DNA of 19,086 nucleotides from UBA11524 sp051886675 (GTDB lineage Bacteria; Bacillota; Clostridia; Christensenellales; Aristaeellaceae). Location: the NCBI GenBank assembly GCA_051886675.1, contig JBJEYH010000204.1, positions 1 through 19,086 on the forward strand, given 5' to 3'. The notes beneath the pieces were generated by a model, which did no database searches, was not told the origin of the DNA, and was given only the letters and a program-made list of their open reading frames with translations. Both the position numbers and the translations under genes were made by a program. Of this stretch, positions 7,136 through 15,048 are shown one piece after another (the first letter of the stretch is position 1; each line of letters opens with the position of its first letter).

Positions 7136-7972
7136 ATGCGCGTGAAAACCAAAAGAATCATCAGCCGTACGCTGATCCATGCCGTGCTGATCCTGCTGGG
7201 CGCATTCTTCCTGCTGCCCTTCCTGTGGATGCTCTCCACCGCCCTCAAGCCCAACGAGCAGCTGTATGTGTCCCCGCCGGTATGGATTCCCCATCCCCTG
7301 GTGTGGGAGAACTTCAAGCGCGCGACGGAGTTCATCCCGTTTTTCTCCTACATGCGCAACTCCCTGGGCGTGGCGGTGATGGACGTCATCGGCACGGTGA
7401 TCGCCTGCCCGCTGGTGGCCTACGGCCTGTCCCGCCTGGAGTGGAAGGGCCGGGATCTGCTGTTCTTCATCACCATCGCCGTGATGATGATCCCCACCGA
7501 GGTCACCATGGTTCCCACCTTCATCCTCTACTCGAAGATGAACCTGGTGGGCACGTACATTCCGCTGTTCATCCAGTCGTTCTTCGGGCGGCCGTTCATG
7601 ATTTTCCTGCTGCGGCAGTTCTTCATGAACCTGCCCCGGGATCTGGAGGACGCGGCCCGCATCGACGGCGCCAGCGAGCTGAAGATCTATTCGCAGATCA
7701 TTCTGCCCCTGGTGGTGCCGGGCATCCTGACGGTGGCGCTGTTCCGCTTCATGAACTCGTGGAACGACTTCATCGGCCCGCTGCTCTACCTGAACAAGGA
7801 GGAAATGTATACCCTGCCCATCGGCCTGCAGATGTTCACCACCCAGTACAAGACCGAATGGCAGATGCTCATGGCGGCCTCGCTGATGACGACGCTGCCG
7901 GTGGTGTTCGTCTACTTCCTGGTGCAGAAGCGCTTCATCGAAGGCATTACCTTCTCGGGCATCAAGGGATAA
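7136..7972 (+). CDS. Carbohydrate ABC transporter permease, MalG type
   Basis: 278-residue partner permease. It has about six membrane segments, starting with LIHAVLILLGAFFLLPFLWM at about 13-32, and the MalG-type EAA loop at about 169-192 (DLEDAARIDGASELKIYSQI). The C-terminus ends in QKRFIEGITFSGIKG, which is very characteristic of this family. ATG 7136 is selected because GAGGAGGA at 7121-7128 gives normal spacing. A longer in-frame start at 7079 lies inside the upstream permease gene and adds 19 polar residues with no family match. Transcription and translation are probably coupled to the MalF-type gene. Confidence 0.93.
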   Translation: MRVKTKRIISRTLIHAVLILLGAFFLLPFLWMLSTALKPNEQLYVSPPVWIPHPLVWENFKRATEFIPFFSYMRNSLGVAVMDVIGTVIACPLVAYGLSRLEWKGRDLLFFITIAVMMIPTEVTMVPTFILYSKMNLVGTYIPLFIQSFFGRPFMIFLLRQFFMNLPRDLEDAARIDGASELKIYSQIILPLVVPGILTVALFRFMNSWNDFIGPLLYLNKEEMYTLPIGLQMFTTQYKTEWQMLMAASLMTTLPVVFVYFLVQKRFIEGITFSGIKG

Positions 7973-7975
7973 GCC

Positions 7976-8035
7976 GGCAGAAGGAAAATTCTGCCCTGCG
8001 GCGAAGGTTATTCCGATGCGGAAATCGCCGCAGGG
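7976..8035 (+). other. Two overlapping hairpins between permease and regulator genes
   Basis: The first is a 7-bp stem (7976-7982 with 7989-7995) around a GGAAAA loop. The second is a 10-bp GC-rich stem (7994-8003 with 8026-8035) with a 22-base loop. The arms share bases 7994-7995, so the structures could compete at their edge. Neither is followed by a run of T, so simple termination is unlikely; RNA processing, partial attenuation or insulation of the regulator gene are possible. The 105-base gap has no promoter that I can support. Confidence 0.6.
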
Positions 8036-8077
8036 ACCTCTTCTGGCGACAATCTTTTGTGATGGAAGGTATACCGC

Positions 8078-9298
8078 ATGGCTCGAATCGACGGCATCAA
8101 TCTCCCCAAGGCCAAGAAGCGCAACACGGCAACCATGATGGAAATCCTCTACAAATTCGCACCGATATCCCGCAACCAGATTGCGGACATGATGGGGCTG
8201 TCGCTGCCCACCATCACCACGAACATTGTGGAACTGATCAACAGCGGCGTGGTGGCGGAAACCAGCCAGAGCATTCACGAGCGGGAGGGCAGCATGGGCC
8301 GCCGGGCGCGTCCGGTGGAGCTGGTCAGCGGCTGCCGGTACTTTATCGGCGTGGAAATCGCGCCCAACCGCTGCACCTTCTGCCTGACGGATCTGCGCTT
8401 CCGCGACGTATCGCTCATGGAGGAGTACCGCTCCAACGCCGACTACGAGGAAATGCTCGCCTACGTCAGCGATACGATCCGCGCCATGATCGCCAAGCGG
8501 AGCGATATTCAGGACCGGATCGCGGGCATCGGCGTGGGGATTCCCGGCTTTGTCGAGCGGAAGAGCGGCGTGCTGCGCACGATGAGCCGCTTCCAGTGGC
8601 GCAACAAGCCCCTGCGCGACGATCTCATGGCCCGGACGGGCCTGCGCGTGTGCGTGGAGAACAACGTGCGCGTGCGCTCCATCGGCGAGGATCTGCTCAA
8701 CGGGCGGGTCCGGCCGGATACCTTCGCGTATCTGTTCGTATCGCTGGGCATCGCCTGCCCGCTGGTGATCAAGAACAGCCTGTTTGCCGGGAGCAACGCG
8801 GGCGCCGGCGAAATCGGCCACATGATCATGCAGGTGGACGGCCCCCGCTGCGACATGTGCGGCAACCGGGGCTGTCTGGACGCCCTGGCCAGCGAGACGG
8901 CGATCCTCAACCGCTGCCGCGCCGCGCTGAAGGAGGGCCGGGCCACCCTGCTGGCGGACATCACCGGGGAGACCGGCCAGCTGACCATGCGGGAGGTATG
9001 CCAGGCGCAGCAGCAGGGCGACGAGACCGTCCGGGAGATCATGCGGGAGGCCATCCGGTATCTGGCCATCGGCCTGGCCAACATGGCCAACCTGATCACC
9101 CCCGAGATGGTGATCGTCGACGCCTACGCCATGAAGCTGGAGGAAAACCGCGAATATTTCCTGCAGGTGGTCAAGCAGTATCTATTCGGCCTCAACGCCC
9201 ATGAAATCGCCATCGAATTCAAGGAATACGACCGCTACAGCGGCTGCAAGGGCGCGGCGGCCTACGCGATCCGCGAATTTTTCATCCGGGACATGTGA
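8078..9298 (+). CDS. ROK family transcriptional regulator (kinase-dead repressor)
   Basis: 406 residues in the XylR/NagC architecture. An N-terminal winged helix-turn-helix (about 17-75; ISRNQIADMMGLSLPTITTN) is followed by a ROK sugar-sensing domain starting at YFIGVEIAPNRC. The zinc site typical of ROK proteins is present: GEIGH (His248) and CDMCGNRGC (Cys258, 261, 266), with one extra residue between the first two Cys compared with the common CxCG form. The catalytic END of ROK kinases is ENN (194-196), and the glycine-rich phosphate loop (usually GTGIG) is replaced by SLGIACPLV, so sugar kinase activity is not expected. The likely role is sugar-responsive repression of this operon through the inverted repeat near 1534. 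The gene sits mid-operon, so it would be autoregulated. Confidence 0.92.
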   Translation: MARIDGINLPKAKKRNTATMMEILYKFAPISRNQIADMMGLSLPTITTNIVELINSGVVAETSQSIHEREGSMGRRARPVELVSGCRYFIGVEIAPNRCTFCLTDLRFRDVSLMEEYRSNADYEEMLAYVSDTIRAMIAKRSDIQDRIAGIGVGIPGFVERKSGVLRTMSRFQWRNKPLRDDLMARTGLRVCVENNVRVRSIGEDLLNGRVRPDTFAYLFVSLGIACPLVIKNSLFAGSNAGAGEIGHMIMQVDGPRCDMCGNRGCLDALASETAILNRCRAALKEGRATLLADITGETGQLTMREVCQAQQQGDETVREIMREAIRYLAIGLANMANLITPEMVIVDAYAMKLEENREYFLQVVKQYLFGLNAHEIAIEFKEYDRYSGCKGAAAYAIREFFIRDM

Positions 9299-9322
9299 CA
9301 ATTTTGCTGGGAGGAACGGGAC

Positions 9323-10339
9323 ATGTACGAAATCGGCGTCATTGGCTGCGGAAGAATCTCCAGGGTGTACGAGGCGGCGCTGCGGAATCTGTCGGATGTG
9401 GCGCACGTCCGCTTCTGCGTGGACAAGGAGCCGGACAGGGCCCGGGCCTTCGCGGCGTCCTTTGAGGGCTGCGGGTATTCCGACCGCCTGGAGGATCTCC
9501 TGGCGCAGCAGCTGGACGTCGTGCATGTGCTGACGCCCCATTACCTGCACAGGGAGCATGTGATCCGCTGCCTGGAGGCGGGCTTCCACGTCCTGACGGA
9601 AAAGCCCATCGCCATCCGCGTCCAGGACGGCCGGGAGATGATCGAAACCGCCCGCCGCACCGGAAGGCAGCTGGGCGTGATCTTCCAGAACCGCTACATC
9701 ACCGGCATCGTGGAGGCGAAGCGGCTGCTGGCGGAGGGGCGGCTGGGGCGGATCAGGGGCGCCTGGTCGCAGCTGAACTGGTGGCGGCCCGAGAGCTACT
9801 ACGCCTGCGACTGGAAGGGCTCCTGGGAGAAGGAGGGCGGCGGCGTGGTCATCGACCAGGCCATCCACAGCCTGGATCTGGTGCGCTATCTGGTGGACAG
9901 CCCGGTGAAGTCGGTCAAGGCCAGCATCGACCGCCGGATCCTGACCACCATCGAGGTGGAGGACGTGGCGGACGCGGCCATCGTCTTTGAAAACGGCGTG
10001 GTGTATTCCTTCTTTGCCAGCAACTACTATACCCACAACAGCGATATCCGCATCGAGCTGAGCTGCGAGAAGGGCACGGTACTCCTCACCGGTGACACGG
10101 TGGATATCCGCATCGACGGCGAGGCGCCGCGGCACATCCCCATGGCGCCGCAGGAGGACGCCCGGGGCGAAAGCTACTGGGGCAGCTGCCATCAGATTCA
10201 GCTGGCGGCCTTCTACCGCGCGCTTCAGGAGGGCCGCAGCGTGCCCACCGATCCGGCCGACGCGCTGGAAACCCTGGCCCTGGTGCAGGCCATCTACACC
10301 TCGGCGAAGGAGAACCGGGTCGTGTACGGCCTCGGCTAA
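9323..10339 (+). CDS. Gfo/Idh/MocA family NAD(P)-dependent oxidoreductase (second copy)
   Basis: 338-residue oxidoreductase, clearly divergent from the first copy. Rossmann motif GVIGCGRI (5-12); TEKP (92-95) with Lys94; active-site segment EGGGVVIDQAIHSLDL (171-186) with Asp178 and His182; a substrate-side stretch NWWRPESYYACDWKGSW (152-168) common in sugar dehydrogenases of this family. GGGAGG at 9309-9314 gives an 8-base spacing to ATG 9323. With the copy at 2833-3909 it could form an oxidation/reduction pair that converts a sugar to a keto form and later reduces a keto intermediate, as LgdA and LgdC do in levoglucosan breakdown. That assignment is inference from co-occurrence. It belongs to the second half of the operon, after the regulator gene. 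Confidence 0.87.
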   Translation: MYEIGVIGCGRISRVYEAALRNLSDVAHVRFCVDKEPDRARAFAASFEGCGYSDRLEDLLAQQLDVVHVLTPHYLHREHVIRCLEAGFHVLTEKPIAIRVQDGREMIETARRTGRQLGVIFQNRYITGIVEAKRLLAEGRLGRIRGAWSQLNWWRPESYYACDWKGSWEKEGGGVVIDQAIHSLDLVRYLVDSPVKSVKASIDRRILTTIEVEDVADAAIVFENGVVYSFFASNYYTHNSDIRIELSCEKGTVLLTGDTVDIRIDGEAPRHIPMAPQEDARGESYWGSCHQIQLAAFYRALQEGRSVPTDPADALETLALVQAIYTSAKENRVVYGLG

Positions 10340-10354
10340 GGGAGGATGACGACC

Positions 10355-11515
10355 ATGCGGCACAAGCATCTGCTGATTGTCCACGGCGGCGGGCCGACGG
10401 CGGTGATCAACGCCTCCCTGTGCGGGGCGATCCGGGAGGCGCGCAGGCATCCGGAGGTGGGGCGGATTCTGGCGGCCCGGGGCGGCATGAGCGGCCTGCT
10501 GGGGGAGCGGCTGATGGATCTGACGGAGCTGTCCGACGCGCAGCTGGACGGGCTCATGCATACGCCCGGCAGCGCCATCGGCACCTCCCGCGACGCCATG
10601 GACGACGCGGATTACCGGCGGATCCCCGCCATCCTGGACAGGCAGGGCATCGGCTATGTGCTGATGAACGGCGGCAACGGCACCATGGATGCCTGCGGCA
10701 AAATGTGCGAGGCGCTCCGGGGGACGGACGTGCGGGTCATCGGGATTCCCAAGACCATGGACAACGATCTGGCCATGACCGACCATGCCCCGGGCTACGG
10801 CAGCGCGGCGCGCTACATGGCGCAGAGCGTGGCGGAGGTGGCGGCGGATGTGCGGAGCCTGCCGATCCACGTGGTGGTGATCGAGGCCTGCGGCCGCAAC
10901 GCGGGCTGGGTGACCGCGGCCTCGGCCCTGGCGCACCTGGCGGGCGTGGACGGCCCCGACCTGATCTACGTGCCCGAGCGGCCCTTTGACGAGGAGGCGT
11001 ACCTGCAGGACGTGCAGGCGCTGATCGGGCGCAAGCGCGGCGTGGTGGTGGTGGCCAGCGAGGGCCTGCGGGACGCGGCGGGCAAGCCCGTGGTGCCGCC
11101 GGTGTTCCAGGTGGGGCGGGCGACGTACTTCGGGGACGTGAGCGCGCATCTGGCGCAGCTGGTCATCCGGCGTCTGGGCTACAAGGCCCGCAGCGAAAAG
11201 CCCGGGCTGCTGGGGCGCGCGTCCATCGCGCTGTCCTCGCCTGTGGACAGGGCGGAGGCCGCGCTGGCGGGCGAGAAGGCCGTGCAGGCTGCCGTGGGCG
11301 GCGAAAGCGGCAGGATGGTGGGCTTTGTGCGCGAAAGCACCTCGCCCTACCGGGTGCGGACGGCGCTGTTCGACCTGCGCGAGGTGATGCTGCTGGAGCG
11401 CAGGCTGCCGGACGCGTTCATCAACGCCCGGGGCAACGGCGTCACGGAGGACTTTGTCCGGTGGTGCGCGCCGCTCATCGGCGGGGAGCTGCCCCGGCTG
11501 ACGCAACTGTACTGA
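10355..11515 (+). CDS. 6-phosphofructokinase family protein (PPi-PFK-like clade, with Gly at the donor-determining site)
   Basis: 386-residue phosphofructokinase of group A. The N-terminus has HGGGPTAVINASL. The donor-site region reads GGNGTMD (106-112), where clostridial pyrophosphate-dependent relatives usually have GGNDSMD. The second donor-site motif is PKTMDND (132-138), with the Lys typical of PPi-PFK. EACGRNAGW and VASEG, both substrate-side motifs, are intact, as is DHAPGYGSAARY. Gly at the first site with Lys at the second is the mixed combination reported in some ATP-dependent PFKs, so the phosphoryl donor is uncertain. ATG 10355 is chosen because GGGAGG at 10340-10345 abuts the alternative ATG 10346 but sits nine bases from 10355. 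It should phosphorylate C1 of the ketose made upstream and feed the aldolase encoded next. Confidence 0.9.
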   Translation: MRHKHLLIVHGGGPTAVINASLCGAIREARRHPEVGRILAARGGMSGLLGERLMDLTELSDAQLDGLMHTPGSAIGTSRDAMDDADYRRIPAILDRQGIGYVLMNGGNGTMDACGKMCEALRGTDVRVIGIPKTMDNDLAMTDHAPGYGSAARYMAQSVAEVAADVRSLPIHVVVIEACGRNAGWVTAASALAHLAGVDGPDLIYVPERPFDEEAYLQDVQALIGRKRGVVVVASEGLRDAAGKPVVPPVFQVGRATYFGDVSAHLAQLVIRRLGYKARSEKPGLLGRASIALSSPVDRAEAALAGEKAVQAAVGGESGRMVGFVRESTSPYRVRTALFDLREVMLLERRLPDAFINARGNGVTEDFVRWCAPLIGGELPRLTQLY

Positions 11516-11529
11516 GGGAGGTATACGCA

Positions 11530-12687
11530 ATGGCTCTGATTCCCCTCCGGCCGCTTCTGGAGGCGACGCAGCGTCTGGGCTATGCCCAGGGGGCGTTCAA
11601 CGTCAACGCCGTGTGCCAGGCCAAAGCCGTGATCGAGGTGCATGAGATGTTCCGCAGCCCCGCCATTCTCCAGGGCGCGGATCTGGCCAACGCCTTCATG
11701 GGGGGCTGCACGGACTTTGTCCACGGCACCACGCAGGACAAGATCCGCGGCGCGCGCAACATCGGCGACGCGGTGCGCCGCTACGGGGAGGACAGCCCGA
11801 TTCCCATCGCCCTGCACCTGGATCACGGGCGCGATATGGACAGCGTCAGGGCGGCCATCGAGGGGGGCTACACCTCCGTGATGATCGACGGCAGCGCCCT
11901 GCCCTATGAGCAGAATGTGGAGCTCACCCGGGAGGTTGTGCGCTTCGCCCACGCGCGGGGCGTGACGGTGGAGGGCGAGCTGGGCGTGCTGGCGGGGGTG
12001 GAGGATCATGTGTTCAGCGAGACCTCCACCTACACCAACCCCATGGCCGCCGTGGACTTTTTCAAAAAGACGAAGGTGGACTGCCTGGCCATCAGCTACG
12101 GCACCATGCACGGGGCCAGCAAGGGCAAAAACGTCAGGCTCCGGCGGGAGATCGCTGTGGCCATCCGGGAATGCCTGCTCCATGAGCATATCTTCGGCGT
12201 GCTGGTCAGCCATGGGTCATCCACGGTGCCGTCCTATATTGTGGAGGACATCAACGCCCTGGGCGGCAGGCTGCGGAACACCGATGGCATCGCCCTGAGC
12301 GAGCTGAAGGCCGCCATTCCCTGCGGCATCGGCAAGATCAACGTGGATACGGACATCCGCCTGGCCGTCACCCGCAACATGAAGGAGCTCTTCGCCCGGC
12401 GGCCGGATCTGCGCCGGAGCCCGTCCATCGGCGGGGTGTACGCGCTGCTGGAGAGCCGGCCGGAGCAGTTCGATCCCCGGGTCTTCCTGCCGCCGGTGAT
12501 GAACACGGTGATGTTCGGCGATGTGCCGGACGACGACGTCCGCGACCTGTGCGATTGCATCGAGCGGGGCGTGAAGGAGGTCGTCGGCACGCTGATTGTG
12601 GAATTCGGCAGCGTGGGCAAGGCGTCGCGGATCCCGATGGCGACGCTGGAGGACATGGCGGAACGCTACCGCCGGGAGGGCATCTGA
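11530..12687 (+). CDS. Class II fructose-bisphosphate aldolase family protein
   Basis: Zinc-dependent aldolase of the FbaA/GatY/KbaY family, 385 residues, longer than the 285-residue Bacillus enzyme. Visible motifs: HLDHG (96-100) with catalytic Asp98 and zinc ligand His99; EGELG (148-152); GTMHG (191-195) with zinc ligand His194; SHGSS (227-231) with zinc ligand His228; and KINVDTDIRLAVT at about 269-281. An additional segment (about 318-345, MNTVMFGDVPDDDVRD and onward) lies between the usual DPR.FL motif and the terminal FGSVGKA. It cleaves a ketose 1-phosphate or 1,6-bisphosphate into dihydroxyacetone phosphate and an aldehyde; which ketose is unknown. GGGAGG precedes ATG 11530. The stop codon is directly followed by the ATG of the next gene, indicating translational coupling. 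Confidence 0.93.
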   Translation: MALIPLRPLLEATQRLGYAQGAFNVNAVCQAKAVIEVHEMFRSPAILQGADLANAFMGGCTDFVHGTTQDKIRGARNIGDAVRRYGEDSPIPIALHLDHGRDMDSVRAAIEGGYTSVMIDGSALPYEQNVELTREVVRFAHARGVTVEGELGVLAGVEDHVFSETSTYTNPMAAVDFFKKTKVDCLAISYGTMHGASKGKNVRLRREIAVAIRECLLHEHIFGVLVSHGSSTVPSYIVEDINALGGRLRNTDGIALSELKAAIPCGIGKINVDTDIRLAVTRNMKELFARRPDLRRSPSIGGVYALLESRPEQFDPRVFLPPVMNTVMFGDVPDDDVRDLCDCIERGVKEVVGTLIVEFGSVGKASRIPMATLEDMAERYRREGI

Positions 12688-13548
12688 ATGAAGCACATTT
12701 ATCTGAACCTGAAGCGGTTTGACATATCGCCCGCGCGGGGCGGGGTGAACCGTCTTGCGCCCATGGCGGCGTGGGGGAGCGCGATTGTGCGCGGCGTGGA
12801 GGCGCAGCTGCGCCGGTGGCCGGAGGCGGAGTACGTCATGTATCTGCCCGAGGCGCATCTGCTGGGGGCGGCGGCGGCCCGCACCCCCGGAAGCCCTGTG
12901 CGTCTGGGGAGCCAGGGGGTCTACCGGCAGGATACCGCGCCGGGCGGGAGCTTTGGCGCCTTCACCACCAGCCGCACCGCCAACGCCGTGCGGGAGATGG
13001 GCTGCGAAAGCACGCTGATCGGCCACTGCGAGGAGCGCGGCGACAAGCTGGGCGTGCTGGCGGAGGCCGGCGTGACGGGCGAGTCGGCGGCAGCGGCGGT
13101 CAACCGGCTGCTGAACCGGGAGATCCTGGCCGCCCAGGCGGCGGGGCTGACGGTTCTGTACTGCATCGGCGAGAGGAGCGAGGAGCAGGCCCGCTGGCAG
13201 GAGGTGCTGGGCGCGCAGCTGGACACGGGCCTTGCGGGGGTGGACAGGAGCAGGGTGGTCATCGGCTACGAGCCGGTCTGGTCCATCGGGCCGGGCAAAA
13301 CCCCGGCGGACAAGCCCTGTATCGAGAAGATCGCCCGGTTCATCAAGGCGCGCACCGGCGGCATGGACGTGGTGTACGGCGGGGGCCTGAAGCAGGACAA
13401 CGCCGCCATGCTGGCCTCCATCGCCGACATCGACGGCGGGCTGATCGCGCTGACCCGCTTCCAGGGCGAGATCGGCTTCTATCCGGAGGAGTACCTGGAC
13501 ATTATCCGCCGGTATCTGGGCAAGGAGGGAATGCAGGATGAAGCTTGA
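12688..13548 (+). CDS. Divergent triosephosphate isomerase family protein
   Basis: 286-residue TIM barrel of the TpiA family (usual length about 250). Retained residues: Asn7 and Lys9 in LNLK (canonical NWK), His113 in IGHCEERG (canonical IGHSERR) and catalytic Glu195 in YEPVWSIGPGKTP. Loop 7 is GGGLKQDN (231-238) instead of YGGSVKPEN, losing the phosphate-contacting Ser. Loop 8 reads GGLIALTRF (250-258) instead of GxLVGGASL, losing the two glycines that cradle the phosphate. A related substrate such as a tetrulose phosphate (EryH, LerI and DerI are TIM-family precedents) is as possible as DHAP. It is fused tightly into the operon: it starts on the base after the aldolase stop and overlaps the LarA-like gene by 11 bases. 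It is unlikely to be the housekeeping enzyme. Confidence 0.85.
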   Translation: MKHIYLNLKRFDISPARGGVNRLAPMAAWGSAIVRGVEAQLRRWPEAEYVMYLPEAHLLGAAAARTPGSPVRLGSQGVYRQDTAPGGSFGAFTTSRTANAVREMGCESTLIGHCEERGDKLGVLAEAGVTGESAAAAVNRLLNREILAAQAAGLTVLYCIGERSEEQARWQEVLGAQLDTGLAGVDRSRVVIGYEPVWSIGPGKTPADKPCIEKIARFIKARTGGMDVVYGGGLKQDNAAMLASIADIDGGLIALTRFQGEIGFYPEEYLDIIRRYLGKEGMQDEA

Positions 13549-15028
13549 GTTCGAATACGGCCAGGGTCTGATGAGCGCCGAGCTGCCCGACAGCACGGAC
13601 GTGTTTATCCCCGGGGAAACCGTGCCCGATCCGCCCTGCCTGCCCCAGGACTGGGACAGCCTCTACCAGGCCACCCTGGAGAGCATCCGGCATCCCATCG
13701 GCATGGAGCCCCTGCGGGAGCTGGCCCGGGGCAAGCGGACGGCGGTGATCGTCATTCCGGACATCGTCAAGGGGGGCAACCAGCCCACCAGCCACCGCAA
13801 GGTATCCATCCGGGCGTGCCTGGACGAGCTGTACAGCGCGGGCATCCGCAAGGAGAACATCCTGCTGCTGTTTTCCAACGGGCTGCATCCCCGGGCCACG
13901 GTGCCGGAGATGAAAACCATGCTGGGCGATCTGTTCGACGAATTCTATCCCACCGGGCAGATCACCAGCCACGACAGCGAGGATCCCGAGCACATGGTGG
14001 ATCTGGGCTTCACCGACCAGGGCGATCACGTGCTGATGAACCGCTACGTCTACGAGGCGGACGTGGCGATTCTCATCGGCCACACCCAGGGGAACCCCTA
14101 CGGCGGATATTCCGGCGGCTACAAGCATTGCGCCACGGGCATCAGCCACTGGCGGAGCATCGCGGCGCACCATGTGCCCCAGGTGATGCACCGGCCGGAC
14201 TTCGTGCCGGTATCCACCACCAGCCTGATGCGGGACAAGTTCGACCGGCAGGGCATGCTGATGGAAGAAAAAATGGGCAAGAGGTTCTTCTGCTGCGACG
14301 CGGTGCTGGACACCCGCTCCCGGCAGATCGAGATCAACAGCGGCTGGGCGAAGGAAATGCAGCCCGTCAGCTGGCGGACCGCTGACAGGCGCACCTACGT
14401 CCACTGGGCGGAGAAGAAGTACGACGTGGTGGTGTTCGGCATGCCCACGAACTTCCACTACGGCGCGGGCATGGGCACCAATCCCATCCAGATGATGCAG
14501 GCGCTTTCGGCGCAGGTGATCCGCCACAAGCGGGTGCTCAGCGACCGGTGCGTGTTCATCGTCTCCAGCATCTGCGACGGCTGGTTCCACGACGAGCGGT
14601 GGCCCTATCTGCGGGAGCTGTACGAAATGTTCCAGCATGATGCCATGAACGTCCTCCCGGACATGAACCGCTACGGCGAATACTTCGCCACCAGGGAGGA
14701 TTACATCCGCAGGTACCGCTTCGCCAACGCGTTCCATCCCTTCCACGGCTTCAGCATGATGAGCTGCGGGCATCTGGCGGAGGAGCATACCAGCGCGATC
14801 TACATCGTGGGGGCGCGGGAGCCGGGCATCGCCCGGAGCATGGGGCTGAAAACCCGCGCGACCTTCGAGGAGGCGCTGGCGGACGCGAAGCGCAAGTACG
14901 TCGGGGAGAACCCGAACATCCTCGCCCTGCCGAAGACCTTCACCACAGCGGCGGTGCATCTGTGCATGAAGGATCCGGCGCTCAACAGCCACAGCCGGGA
15001 CGGCGCGGGGCATCCCTGCGGCGGGTGA
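13538..15028 (+). CDS. LarA-like nickel-pincer-nucleotide racemase/epimerase family protein (DUF2088)
   Basis: 496-residue homologue of lactate racemase LarA (usually about 420). The LarA N-domain signature is visible: SNGLHPRATVPEM with His117 (LarA His108), SHDSED (144-149), and GNPYGGYSGGYK (185-196) whose Lys196 matches the Lys that covalently holds the nickel-pincer nucleotide. His212 lies 16 residues later, as the nickel ligand His200 does in LarA. The EPH catalytic His (His174, ten residues before the Lys) is replaced by Asn186, and the SDxTR substrate motif reads PDIVKG. Members act by hydride transfer at an alpha-hydroxy acid or sugar-acid carbon. Activity would need larB/larC/larE elsewhere in the genome. 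AAGGAGGG lies before ATG 13538, inside the upstream gene. Last gene of the operon. Confidence 0.85.
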   Translation: MKLEFEYGQGLMSAELPDSTDVFIPGETVPDPPCLPQDWDSLYQATLESIRHPIGMEPLRELARGKRTAVIVIPDIVKGGNQPTSHRKVSIRACLDELYSAGIRKENILLLFSNGLHPRATVPEMKTMLGDLFDEFYPTGQITSHDSEDPEHMVDLGFTDQGDHVLMNRYVYEADVAILIGHTQGNPYGGYSGGYKHCATGISHWRSIAAHHVPQVMHRPDFVPVSTTSLMRDKFDRQGMLMEEKMGKRFFCCDAVLDTRSRQIEINSGWAKEMQPVSWRTADRRTYVHWAEKKYDVVVFGMPTNFHYGAGMGTNPIQMMQALSAQVIRHKRVLSDRCVFIVSSICDGWFHDERWPYLRELYEMFQHDAMNVLPDMNRYGEYFATREDYIRRYRFANAFHPFHGFSMMSCGHLAEEHTSAIYIVGAREPGIARSMGLKTRATFEEALADAKRKYVGENPNILALPKTFTTAAVHLCMKDPALNSHSRDGAGHPCGG

Positions 15029-15048
15029 GCGGGACGCAGCCATCGGGG

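Noticed and set aside
7129..9204. 691-residue plus-strand frame overlapping the MalG-type permease and ROK genes
   Set aside because: Out of frame with both proteins, Arg/Gly/Ala/Pro-rich, and it runs across a non-coding hairpin region; a high-GC shadow.
8078..9298. ROK protein as the missing sugar kinase
   Set aside because: It has an N-terminal winged helix, ENN instead of the catalytic END, and no glycine-rich ATP loop.
9182..11530. 782-residue minus-strand frame
   Set aside because: Antisense to the second oxidoreductase and PFK genes, with shadow composition and no motifs.
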